64,000 nt of DNA from Escherichia fergusonii ATCC 35469 (GTDB taxonomy: Bacteria > Pseudomonadota > Gammaproteobacteria > Enterobacterales > Enterobacteriaceae): assembly GCF_000026225.1 (NCBI RefSeq), contig NC_011740.1, forward strand, positions 682,001-746,000, given 5' to 3'. Numbering within the stretch: position 1 is the first letter of the stretch; the number at the start of each line of letters is the position of its first letter. Below are positions 17,204-26,006 of this stretch, one piece after another. Both the position numbers and the translations under genes were made by a program. Below the pieces are notes generated by a model. The model did not search any database. It was not told the origin of the DNA and saw only the letters and a program-made list of their open reading frames with translations.

Positions 17204-18265
17204 ATGCTTGAAATGTTAATGCAATGGTATCGCCGTCGTTTTAGCGACCCCGAGGCGATCGCCTTGCTGGTTATCCTGGTTGCCGGATTCGGTATTATTT
17301 TCTTTTTCAGTGGCCTGTTGGCGCCATTGTTGGTAGCCATTGTACTGGCTTATCTGCTTGAGTGGCCTACTGCTCGCCTGGAGTCGATCGGTTGCTCCCG
17401 AAGCCTGGCAACGTCGCTGGTGTTGATCGTCTTTGTGGGTATCCTCCTGTTGATGGCGTTTGTCGTCCTGCCAATTGTCTGGCAGCAGGGCATCTATTTA
17501 ATCCGCGATATGCCCGGAATGTTGAACAAGCTGTCTGATTTTGCTGCCACGTTACCACGGCGTTATCCGGCACTGATGGACGCAGGCATCATCGATGCCA
17601 TGGCCGAGAATATGCGTACCCGCATGTTGTCGATAAGCGATTCGGTCGTAAAATTTTCGTTAGCGTCGCTGGTGGGCTTGCTGACTCTTGCTGTTTATCT
17701 GGTGTTAGTACCGTTGATGGTCTTTTTCCTGATCAAAGATAAGCAACAGATGCTGAACGCTGTACGTCGGGTGTTACCGCGTAACCGTGGTCTGGCCGGG
17801 CAAGTCTGGCAGGAGATGAACCAACAAATCACTAATTATATTCGCGGTAAAGTGTTGGAGATGGTCGTCGTTGGTGTGGCGACCTGGCTGGGCTTTTTGC
17901 TGTTTGGTCTGAATTACTCGTTGCTGTTGGCTGTACTGGTGGGATTCTCTGTTCTGATCCCTTACATTGGCGCTTTTGTGGTGACCATTCCGGTAGTGTG
18001 TGTGGCCCTGTTTCAGTTTGGGCTTGGAACGGAGTTCTGGAGCTGCTTCGCAGTCTATCTCATTATCCAGGCACTGGACGGCAACCTGTTGGTTCCTGTG
18101 CTGTTTTCCGAAGCGGTGAATCTCCATCCCTTAGTGATAATTCTGTCAGTGGTGATCTTTGGCGGTTTATGGGGATTCTGGGGCGTTTTCTTTGCCATTC
18201 CGCTGGCAACGTTAATCAAAGCTGTCATTCATGCCTGGCCTGACGGGCAGGTTAGCGACAGTTAA
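17204..18265 (+). CDS. perM: PerM, AI-2E family inner-membrane transporter
   Basis: 353 residues with about seven to eight hydrophobic helices and the AI-2E/UPF0118 features: an N-terminal pair (LVILVAGFGIIFFFSG), a central LVPLMVFFLIKDKQQM motif, and conserved IPYIGAFV and ALDGNLLVPVLFSEAVNLHPLVIILSV blocks (abbreviated here as IPYIGA and EAVNLHP). Predicted permease; substrate unknown in E. coli. Convergent with hyfR, only 37 bases away. In K-12 focB lies between hyfR and perM; here it is absent. Confidence 0.93.
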   Translation: MLEMLMQWYRRRFSDPEAIALLVILVAGFGIIFFFSGLLAPLLVAIVLAYLLEWPTARLESIGCSRSLATSLVLIVFVGILLLMAFVVLPIVWQQGIYLIRDMPGMLNKLSDFAATLPRRYPALMDAGIIDAMAENMRTRMLSISDSVVKFSLASLVGLLTLAVYLVLVPLMVFFLIKDKQQMLNAVRRVLPRNRGLAGQVWQEMNQQITNYIRGKVLEMVVVGVATWLGFLLFGLNYSLLLAVLVGFSVLIPYIGAFVVTIPVVCVALFQFGLGTEFWSCFAVYLIIQALDGNLLVPVLFSEAVNLHPLVIILSVVIFGGLWGFWGVFFAIPLATLIKAVIHAWPDGQVSDS

Positions 18266-18271
18266 TCTCAG

Positions 18272-18302
18272 GGCCCGGTGAATGTTTCATCGGGCCAATT
18301 TT
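18272..18302. terminator. Bidirectional terminator between perM and hyfR
   Basis: GGCCCGGTGAA / TTCATCGGGCC with a TGT loop (one G-T wobble), followed by AATTTT on the plus strand. It fills nearly all of the 37-base gap between the two convergent genes. Confidence 0.85.
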
Positions 18303-20315
18303 CTAAAGCACTTCACGTACTGCGATCCCAAGGCGCTGCATTCGGGACAACAACGTGGTGCGTTTCATCCCCAGACGCGTTGCCGCGCCACGAGGCCCTG
18401 CCACAATACCGTTTGTCTCGCGCAATACCTGAATAATCCGTAGCCGTTCTTCTTCATCATTTTCAGGCGTAGCAGGATTAAACATTTGCGCCATTTGTCC
18501 TTGAGTAAAACTGTTTTCACTCATCGCAGGTAGCAAGCGCGTTTGTCGTGGATGAAGATGAAGATTGAGACTACCACCGCGGGTAAGCAAAACAGCACGT
18601 TCAATCACATTCTCCAGCTCCCGCACATTACCCGGCCATTCCCATGACATCAGCTGGCGCAGGGTGTCGGTTGAGATGGCATCAATTTTGCGTTTCATAC
18701 TACGCGCCATTTTTTGCGTGAAATATTTCGCCAGAAGGGGAATATCTTCCGGTCGATCACGCAGTGGTGGCAATTCCAGAGGAAATACGTTCAACCGATA
18801 AAACAGATCACTACGGAACTGACGATCTTCCACCATCTGCCATAAATCGCGGTTAGTGGCGGCAATGACTCGCACGTTTACCGGAATGGTGCGGTTTCCT
18901 CCTAGTCGTTCAATTTCTTTTTCCTGTAATACTCGTAATAGCTTTGGTTGTAACTCCAGCGGTAGATCGCCAATCTCATCAAGAAATAGCGTCCCGCCAT
19001 CAGCAATTTCAAAGCGACCGCGATGAGTATTAATAGCCCCGGTAAACGCCCCTTTGTCATGACCAAACAACTCGCTTTCCAGCAGTGCAGCAGGAATGGC
19101 TGCGCAGTTAATTTTCACCAGCGGTTTGTCATGGCGCAGACTGAGCTGGTGGATGGTACGCGCAATCACCTCTTTTCCGGTACCTGTTTCACCGCAAAGC
19201 AGGACGGTACTGTCACTTTGCGCCACAATTCCCACTTGCTGGAGTAACTCTTCCATCACCTGGCTTTGATAAATGATATCGCCGACGTGTTGAGAGCAGT
19301 GTAACTGTTCGTTAAGTTGGTTATTTTCTTGCTTTAACTGCTCTTTCAGATCGTTCATGTTATGCCACGCATCGGCATTATCGACCGCAATGGCAATCCG
19401 GTTAGCGATATGTTGCAAAAGCGTGCAATTTTCATCGCTAAACAAACACGATGAACTGTGAGCCAAAAGCAACAACCCGGAAGTATGACGACCAAAGGTA
19501 AGGGGTAACAGTAATGCGCAGGAAAGCCCGGAGGAATGCAAATCCTGTAATAAAGGATCGTGCTGCCACAAAAGGGGATCTTCTGCCTGGTGAAGTAATG
19601 CGTGTTGATTACTCCCGGATATACGCTGCATTAATGCGCTTTCCACCGCCAGCGGACGTTGCAAACGCTCTGCAGGTGTAGGGGAGAAATGGGTAATATC
19701 GAGGACAAAGCCTGCGGAAGGGCGATTATCGTGCAGCACCATACCTACTGAGGTGATGCCGAAGAAATGATGGATCTCGCGTGTGACATCAGCAATTAAT
19801 TCATCCCGGTCGCGGTGTGTGAGCACTGCATTGGTGATATCCACCAGCACCCGATGATGATCACGTTCTTTAATCAGTGTGTGCAGTGTTGCCTGCTGTT
19901 CCGCCTGCCCCAGTAGAGACTCCAGCACTGGTGTCATAATGCGCACTAACCAGTTGAAAAGTGAGCTATCCTGCACCGAGAACTTACTTCCTTTGGTGCG
20001 AATAAAACGAATCTCAACCATTAACATGTCGCTCAGTAATACAGCATGGAGCGAACAATCGACAACGGTTCCCTGATAACCTCCGGCAGCGGTTTCGCTT
20101 ATGCCCTCTTCGAAACAGCGATACCAGACGCGGCTTCCAGGAAAATGCAGTTCAATGAGCTGCACCGCGCTAAAAGGCGGTAAAAGTGGCATAAAGGCTT
20201 GTAATAATGATTCTTTGCCACTTTGCGGCGTCAGACGCTGTAACAAGCCACTGATCGTTTCTGCCATCATGTTATCTTCCGGCGGGGCGAGCATCGCCTC
20301 GTCAAATTTTGTCAT
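18303..20315 (-). CDS. hyfR: HyfR, sigma-54-dependent activator of the hyf operon
   Basis: 670 residues, FhlA/HyfR family. The N-terminal half (to about 330) has GAF-like sensory domains, one around residues 150-300. The central AAA+ domain has Walker A GETGTGKE, the sigma-54 contact loop GAFTGA (in HDKGAFTGAINTHRG) and Walker B GGTLFLDEIGD. The C-terminal Fis-type helix-turn-helix reads GAATRLGMKRTTLLSRMQRLGI. Start ATG at 20315 overlaps the hyfJ stop by ATGA, so it is the last gene of the operon that it is expected to activate in response to formate. In K-12 hyfR is followed by focB; here the operon ends with hyfR. Confidence 0.97.
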   Translation of the reverse strand: MTKFDEAMLAPPEDNMMAETISGLLQRLTPQSGKESLLQAFMPLLPPFSAVQLIELHFPGSRVWYRCFEEGISETAAGGYQGTVVDCSLHAVLLSDMLMVEIRFIRTKGSKFSVQDSSLFNWLVRIMTPVLESLLGQAEQQATLHTLIKERDHHRVLVDITNAVLTHRDRDELIADVTREIHHFFGITSVGMVLHDNRPSAGFVLDITHFSPTPAERLQRPLAVESALMQRISGSNQHALLHQAEDPLLWQHDPLLQDLHSSGLSCALLLPLTFGRHTSGLLLLAHSSSCLFSDENCTLLQHIANRIAIAVDNADAWHNMNDLKEQLKQENNQLNEQLHCSQHVGDIIYQSQVMEELLQQVGIVAQSDSTVLLCGETGTGKEVIARTIHQLSLRHDKPLVKINCAAIPAALLESELFGHDKGAFTGAINTHRGRFEIADGGTLFLDEIGDLPLELQPKLLRVLQEKEIERLGGNRTIPVNVRVIAATNRDLWQMVEDRQFRSDLFYRLNVFPLELPPLRDRPEDIPLLAKYFTQKMARSMKRKIDAISTDTLRQLMSWEWPGNVRELENVIERAVLLTRGGSLNLHLHPRQTRLLPAMSENSFTQGQMAQMFNPATPENDEEERLRIIQVLRETNGIVAGPRGAATRLGMKRTTLLSRMQRLGIAVREVL

Positions 20316-20740
20316 CGTATCCCTGATCCTGTTATTTTCCTTGCCAGCAAATAGATCGCTGGCTCATGGGCGATATCGTCCAGAAGCTTCATCATCTGGT
20401 CACTCAGTCGCTTCCACGGTGATTCTGCATTCTTTGTAAGTGGCGTAAACGCCTTTGCCAAAAGGCTAATGTGAGTGCTATCAATGATAATTTCACCAAA
20501 GGTTACGACCCCCTGCATTTTGCGCTGGGCCTGTTCATCTTCAAGTGATGCAATCCACTGATGGTACTCAGCCAGCGGGCAGCGCAGTGCCACCCGCAGA
20601 CAGTCAATCACACCAACGTGATGCCCAATTGCCAGTGAGTAGTACATCACTTGTGAACTCTTCTCTGGCATTGCTGTACCGCTGTCGACAAACTTCTGTC
20701 GCAGTGTCCAGAAGACGATCTCGTCGCTGATATCAGCCAT
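20312..20740 (-). CDS. hyfJ: HyfJ, hydrogenase-4 maturation/assembly protein (HycH family)
   Basis: 142 residues starting MADISDEIVFWTLRQKFVD. Homologous by position and length to HycH of formate hydrogenlyase, needed for conversion of the large-subunit precursor; no catalytic motif is seen. Overlaps the end of hyfI by 8 bases and the start of hyfR by ATGA, so it is translationally coupled on both sides. Its exact function in hydrogenase-4 is not established. Confidence 0.92.
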   Translation of the reverse strand: MADISDEIVFWTLRQKFVDSGTAMPEKSSQVMYYSLAIGHHVGVIDCLRVALRCPLAEYHQWIASLEDEQAQRKMQGVVTFGEIIIDSTHISLLAKAFTPLTKNAESPWKRLSDQMMKLLDDIAHEPAIYLLARKITGSGIR

Positions 20741-21500
20741 TAGTCCCCCGAAGTATCACCAACAGACGATCAACAATCTGATTAAGACGTGGATCGCTCT
20801 CTTGTTCTAACCAGTGCGCCAGTTGTTGCCCACTGGGATCATCACTTAACAGTCGTAATACGCGATCACTGGTTTCCCGCCCCTGGCGATAACCAGCCAG
20901 TCTCCGCGCTTCCCGCTCTATGGCAATTCGCTGAGACGGAAGAATTTGCGGCCACAGAAGTTGCGGAGCTTCAGCCGCACTCTCAACGTAATCTTCCGCG
21001 TGAATTTTTTGTTGCAACAACCCCAGTGCTACAGCAAAGCCATGAATGGTGGCGGCAGGTGTCGGAGGGCAACCGGGGATCCAAACGTCAACAGGCACGA
21101 TGGTGTCGCTGCCGCCCCACACACAGTAGAGATCGTGAAAAATTCCGCCACCCACACCGCAAGCGCCGTAAGAGACACAAATTTTATGATCGGGGGCTGA
21201 TTCGTAAGCCCGCAATGCAGGCATACGCATCGCTCGCGTTACTGCGCCAGTAAAAAGCAAAATGTCGGCGTGGCGTGGTGAGGAGACGACTTTGATACCA
21301 AAGCGCTCAGCATCAAATACAGGCGTAATGGCCGCGAATATTTCAATTTCACAGGCGTTGCAACCGCCACAATCCACACGATAGACATAAGCTGAACGAC
21401 GAATATCTTTGAGCAGTAGCTGTTTCATTTGTTGCGTTTGCTCATCCTGGACCATCGGCTGGCTAACATGTTGACGATGGGTTTTTAGCATCGAACTCAT
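20733..21500 (-). CDS. hyfI: HyfI, hydrogenase-4 small-subunit component
   Basis: 255 residues from the ATG at 21500, which overlaps the hyfH stop by ATGA. NADH-ubiquinone oxidoreductase 20-kDa (NuoB/HycG) family. The cysteines of the proximal [4Fe-4S] cluster are CGGCNACEIE, SYGACGVGGG and PGCPPTP. It partners HyfG to pass electrons from the NiFe site. The N-terminal 35 residues and the C-terminal 80 vary from K-12 as I recall it, whereas the cluster region is conserved. Confidence 0.95.
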   Translation of the reverse strand: MSSMLKTHRQHVSQPMVQDEQTQQMKQLLLKDIRRSAYVYRVDCGGCNACEIEIFAAITPVFDAERFGIKVVSSPRHADILLFTGAVTRAMRMPALRAYESAPDHKICVSYGACGVGGGIFHDLYCVWGGSDTIVPVDVWIPGCPPTPAATIHGFAVALGLLQQKIHAEDYVESAAEAPQLLWPQILPSQRIAIEREARRLAGYRQGRETSDRVLRLLSDDPSGQQLAHWLEQESDPRLNQIVDRLLVILRGTNG

Positions 21501-22045
21501 TGTGCCTCCCGATTTCCCGAAGAGAGATTTTTCACACAACCATTAACCAGCGCAGCGTGCTGTTTGCAGCCAGGGCAAATGCTGGCTTGCTGGCGCAAAA
21601 ATTGTTCATTTTGTTCAGCGTTAAGTTGCTGAGTGAGTAATTTCACCGCCACATCGACTGATTTCTGCGCGGCAAAAGGTTTACCGCATTGCTTGCAATG
21701 TTGCAGGTGGAAGGTTGCACGGGTGTAAAGATCGGCTTTGTTCGTTACGGTCAGCTCAAAATTTTCTGACAACGTGATTGCCCTTGTTGGGCAGACCTCT
21801 TCACAGCGCCCGCAGTAAATGCAGCGACCAAGAAAAAGTTGCCAGGTGCGGGTATCTTGTTGTTCATCCGTCAGGATGGTCAGCGCATTGGCCGGGCAGG
21901 CGGAAGCACAGGCAGCACAGGCAATACACTGCGCGGCATCCAGTTCCGGCTTGCCCCGAAAACCAGGGCTAACTTCCAGCGGCGCGAAAGGATATTTCAC
22001 CGTTGCTTCACCGGCGCGCATAATGGTTTTGAGTAATTTCAGCAT
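21497..22045 (-). CDS. hyfH: HyfH, hydrogenase-4 iron-sulfur (NuoI-like) subunit
   Basis: 182 residues. Two 4Fe-4S ferredoxin motifs, CIACAACASACPANAL near residue 41 and CIYCGRCEEVCPTRAI near 75, characterise the NuoI/HycF family. Extra C-terminal cysteine pairs (CKQCGKP and CPGCKQHAALVNGC) occur. Relays electrons between hyfI and the ferredoxin subunit HyfA. AAGGACAG precedes the ATG, and the stop overlaps the hyfI start. Confidence 0.95.
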   Translation of the reverse strand: MLKLLKTIMRAGEATVKYPFAPLEVSPGFRGKPELDAAQCIACAACASACPANALTILTDEQQDTRTWQLFLGRCIYCGRCEEVCPTRAITLSENFELTVTNKADLYTRATFHLQHCKQCGKPFAAQKSVDVAVKLLTQQLNAEQNEQFLRQQASICPGCKQHAALVNGCVKNLSSGNREAQ

Positions 22046-22054
22046 TTTCTGTCC

Positions 22055-23770
22055 TTACTTCAGCGGTGAGCGGTTACGATCAATGCCATAGCGCTCGATC
22101 TCTTTATACGGCACGGTTTTTGACTGATGCTTACGCACATCAACCAGCGTCACGCGGTCAGTACAGGAATAGCAGGGATCAAGGCTGCCGATAATCAGGG
22201 GGGCATCAGAAACGGTATTACCGCGTAGCATATAGCGCAGGACTGGCCAGTTAGCGTAGGTAGCAGCACGACAGCGCCAGCGGAATAATTTCTGGTTATC
22301 ACCCAGCATGCTCCAGTGCACATCTTCGCCGCGTGGTGCTTCCACAAAGCCCAGCGCGAATGCGTGTGGTTTATAGCTAAAACCTTCAGTAAGCAACGGC
22401 GTATTCGGCATGTTGTCGAGGGCATATTCCAGCATCGCCAGCGAATCGAACGTTTCTTTGACGCGCACCATCACGCGGGAGAACACATCGCCGCCAGAGA
22501 AGGTAAACAGTGTTTTGGGAATGTTGCCATAGTCGGCGTAGGGGTGATCAAAGCGCAAGTCACGGGCAAAACCACTGCCACGAATCAACGGCCCAACGGG
22601 GCTGTAATCGCGGGCGATTTGTCGGTCGAGAATACCAATTCCCTGGGTACGCTGTTCCATATTCGGCGTGGCAAGCAGCATCTCCACCAACTCTGACACA
22701 TCGGCACGCATCTCACGGACCAGTTTCAGCGTTTGCAGTCGCTGCTCTTTAAGAATATCGCGTCGCACGCCACCAATCAGATTCAGCCCATAGGTTTTAC
22801 GTGACCCGGTCAGCAACTCAGCCATTGTCATCGACTTTTCCCGCACACGGAAAAATTGCATAAAGCCGGTATCAAAACCGACGAAATGACAGGAGAGGCC
22901 AAGGTTAAGCAGATGGCTATGCAGGCGTTCTACTTCCAGAAGAATCGAACGGATAGTGTGTGCCCGTTGCGGCACCACAATGCCCAGCGCATTTTCCACC
23001 GAGGTGGTATAGGCTACGCTGTGCGCAAAGCCACAGATACCGCATACGCGGTCAGATAAGAAGGTCACTTCATTATAGCCCATGCGCGTTTCCGCCAGTT
23101 TTTCCATGCCACGATGGACATAAAACAGGCGGTAATCGGCATCAACAATCTGTTCGCCATCAACGAACAGGCGGAAGTGACCGGGTTCATCGGAAGTGAT
23201 ATGCAGCGGGCCAATAGGGATCACTCGCGCGTCACTATCACCTTCATTAATAAACGGATATGTTTTGACATCAGTTGTCGGCTCCGGGCGCAGGCGATAA
23301 TCCATCGCGTCTTTTCGCAACGGATGCATATCTTCCGGCCAGTCATCCGGCAACACCAGGCGTCGCTGATCTGGCAGACCCACAGGAATGAGGCCGTACA
23401 TATCACGAATTTCACGCTCCCCCCAAACGGCAGCGGGTACGCGTGGTGTAACAGAGGGAAATTCCCGACTTTCGGCATCAACCAGCGCTTTCACCACAAT
23501 CCAACACTTTTCTGTCCCTTCCATCGAAAGGGCATAGTAAACGGCGTAGTGACCATTTAAAGTTCGTTCATCATTGCCAAAAAGTACCGGTAACCAACCA
23601 TCGTGTTGATAATAAAGATAATGAACAACATCAGGCAGCAGGTTAATTTTTACCGTAATAGTGACCTGCTCGGAGGTTTGTCGTTCTTCGTCCAGCACCG
23701 CGCCGGGAAATTGTATTTTCAGGGCGGCCAGACACGCTTCGCCGCGATTATTTGTGGTATTAACGTTCAC
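22055..23770 (-). CDS. hyfG: HyfG, hydrogenase-4 large (NiFe) subunit
   Basis: 571 residues from a GTG at 23770 that overlaps the hyfF end by 11 bases. The N-terminal part is NuoC-like, the rest NuoD/HycE-like. NiFe ligands are RVCGICGFAHS (about 242) and DPCYSCTDR near the C-terminus. The residue after the last Cys set is Arg, as in HycE, so maturation cleavage should follow this Arg, removing a tail ending NRSPLK. The most conserved Hyf subunit here relative to my memory of K-12. Binds and reduces protons in a cytoplasm-facing membrane complex. Confidence 0.97.
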   Translation of the reverse strand: MNVNTTNNRGEACLAALKIQFPGAVLDEERQTSEQVTITVKINLLPDVVHYLYYQHDGWLPVLFGNDERTLNGHYAVYYALSMEGTEKCWIVVKALVDAESREFPSVTPRVPAAVWGEREIRDMYGLIPVGLPDQRRLVLPDDWPEDMHPLRKDAMDYRLRPEPTTDVKTYPFINEGDSDARVIPIGPLHITSDEPGHFRLFVDGEQIVDADYRLFYVHRGMEKLAETRMGYNEVTFLSDRVCGICGFAHSVAYTTSVENALGIVVPQRAHTIRSILLEVERLHSHLLNLGLSCHFVGFDTGFMQFFRVREKSMTMAELLTGSRKTYGLNLIGGVRRDILKEQRLQTLKLVREMRADVSELVEMLLATPNMEQRTQGIGILDRQIARDYSPVGPLIRGSGFARDLRFDHPYADYGNIPKTLFTFSGGDVFSRVMVRVKETFDSLAMLEYALDNMPNTPLLTEGFSYKPHAFALGFVEAPRGEDVHWSMLGDNQKLFRWRCRAATYANWPVLRYMLRGNTVSDAPLIIGSLDPCYSCTDRVTLVDVRKHQSKTVPYKEIERYGIDRNRSPLK

Positions 23771-25340
23771 TTTTACTCTCCGGTAATGAAGCCGTGTCTG
23801 TTGTGATGAAGTCTTGCCAGCTCATAATTTGTGCCGGAGATTCATCCGTCCCTGCGAGGACAATAACTGATGCGTTTTGGAGAATCCTGATGATCGGCTG
23901 AGGAATATCTGTCCCCATCATCAGCATCATGACCACCAGCAAAGCCATTGGCGTGGTGGTGAGCCAGCTTATTTCTCCACGAATCACCGCTTCTGGTGGC
24001 CTGGCAAACAACACCCGTGCGGCCATCCGCACCAGCCCTGCCAACACCAGAGTCAGTAACAACAGCAGTACAATGGTGAGCACCAAATGTTGACGCGCCA
24101 GCCCGGCGGTAATGGTCATAAACTCACTGAGGAAGATATTGAAAGGTGGCATCCCGGCAAGCGCCAGTGCGCCTGCTCCCAGCAACACGGCACTGAATGG
24201 CATGATCTTTAACATGCCGCGAATAACATTCAGATCCCGCGTGCCGTATTTCAGCAACACATTGCCAGAACCACAGAACAACAGCGTTTTAGCCAGACTA
24301 TGATTTAAGGTATGGAGTAGTGCAGCCAGAATTCCTAATGGCCCACCAATGCCCAACGCCACGGCAACCAGCCCCATATTTTCCACACTGGAATAGGCCA
24401 GCAGGCGTTTCATATCACGTTGCACAAGGATGAAAAACGCGGCTACAGCAACGGACAACATGCCAAATATCAACAACAGTTTGTTCGGGAAGTCGTTGCC
24501 GATGCTCTGGCAAATGATGACGTAGTAGCGGATGAGTACCAGTAACGCGCAATTCAGTAAAACGGCAGAGAGCAGGGCACTCACCGGGCTTGGGGCTTCA
24601 CTGTGAGCGTCAGGTAGCCAGGCGTGCATCGGGAACAGACCGATTTTGGTGCCAAAACCGATCAACACAAATACAAACGCCAGCAGCATTAACATCGGAT
24701 CAAGCAACGGAGCTTGTTGCAACACCGCTGTCCAGAAAATAGCCAGTTCTGGATCAGGCATAATGCTGGCTGCATTGGCATAGACCAGTACCGTGCCAAA
24801 TAAACCGAAAGCGACACCTACAGTACAGATGATGATGTACTTCCAGGCTGCTTCCAGAGATGAACGTTGACCGTAGATCCCTACCAGAAACGCGGAACTT
24901 AATGTTGTGGCTTCTATCGCTGCCCACATCACAATCAGGTTATTACTGGTGACCACCAACAACATGGTGAATAAAAAGAGATGGAAAAAACCGTAGTAAT
25001 CACACAGCGTGTTCTGCGAAATCTCTCCGTGGTCCACCTCATGACCCATATAGCCAATAGAATAAATACCGGTAAGGAATCCAATCACCCCAAGCAAACC
25101 GAGAAATAAGCCACTCAGGCTATCAAGGTGTAACCACAGATTTGCGGCAAAAATCCCTCCTTCGTTGAGAGTGATATTCACCAACCAAAGTGCGAGGATT
25201 AATAACAACGTAATCCCTGTTGTATGCAGGAACGTAACGACATGGCGTTGTGCTTTGACCAGCAACCGACAGGCAAAACAGAGCAGCGAGAAGAACAACG
25301 GCGTTATCAGGAGTAAGGCAAACAAGGCAGAATAACTCAT
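23760..25340 (-). CDS. hyfF: HyfF, proton-translocating membrane subunit of hydrogenase-4
   Basis: 526 residues, about 14 hydrophobic segments, NuoN/NuoM/NuoL-type (Proton_antipo_M). Conserved helices include [23 protein letters not shown]-like residues (here [17 protein letters not shown]) and the [11 protein letters not shown] and [13 protein letters not shown] segments, in which Lys and His lie on the proton path. One of the four antiporter-like subunits (HyfB, HyfD, HyfF) distinguishing Hyd-4 from Hyd-3. Its stop is close to hyfG's start, overlapping by 11 bases. Confidence 0.95.
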   Translation of the reverse strand: [526 protein letters not shown]

Positions 25341-25344
25341 GTCA

Positions 25345-25995
25345 TTATCCTTTCAGCGCAGTAAGAGTGTTCACATCCAGCGTGCCATGCGTACGCCAAA
25401 TCTTTCTTGCCAGCAGCACCATCACAATCACGGCAAAGATGGCGTCAGTAGCGATACCAATTTCCACCAGTTCCGGTGCACGCCAGGCAAGGAGAGCAAG
25501 GACCAGATGTGAGCCGTTTTCCATCAGGCAGTAACCAAATACCTGACGCAGAATATTGCGCTGACTAATGATGCACAGCAGGCCCAGTAAGAAGTGACCC
25601 AGTGCTACAGCCAGTGCAGGCTTAAGGCCAATAGCCATGGGTAATGTCACCGGGCGGATGACAAAGGCACACAGCAGAACTATCAGCGCAGCCAGTAGCG
25701 CCATAATGACCGGGCTGAACAACGCCTTCCCGCTCCTGTTGACCGTTATTTTGCGTACAGCCCAGATCATGATTAACGGCACGAGGAGTACTTTGGTGAT
25801 AAATGCACTGCCAGACCACATCAGCAGTTCCTCTGCCTGAAATAATTGGGCAAGAGTCAGGAAAATTGAAACCAACACCAGTGACTGAAAAGCGTAAAAG
25901 ACACAGGCAAGGCGAAAGCCTTTCACGCTGATCACGAACAGTGAAGTCAGCATCATGAGTCCTGCCAGGTTATTAACAATTGATATACCCGTCAT
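25345..25995 (-). CDS. hyfE: HyfE, hydrogenase-4 membrane subunit (NuoK-like)
   Basis: 216 residues, about seven transmembrane helices (for example LMMLTSLFVISVKGFRLACVF). HyfE/NuoK-MrpC-like. It is specific to hydrogenase-4 type complexes and has no counterpart in the Hyc operon. Stop 4 bases before hyfF start. Confidence 0.94.
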   Translation of the reverse strand: MTGISIVNNLAGLMMLTSLFVISVKGFRLACVFYAFQSLVLVSIFLTLAQLFQAEELLMWSGSAFITKVLLVPLIMIWAVRKITVNRSGKALFSPVIMALLAALIVLLCAFVIRPVTLPMAIGLKPALAVALGHFLLGLLCIISQRNILRQVFGYCLMENGSHLVLALLAWRAPELVEIGIATDAIFAVIVMVLLARKIWRTHGTLDVNTLTALKG

Positions 25996-26006
25996 ATTTC
26001 AACTCC

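Noticed and set aside
22316..22696. 126-residue ORF opposite hyfG
   Set aside because: Shadow of the hyfG frame.
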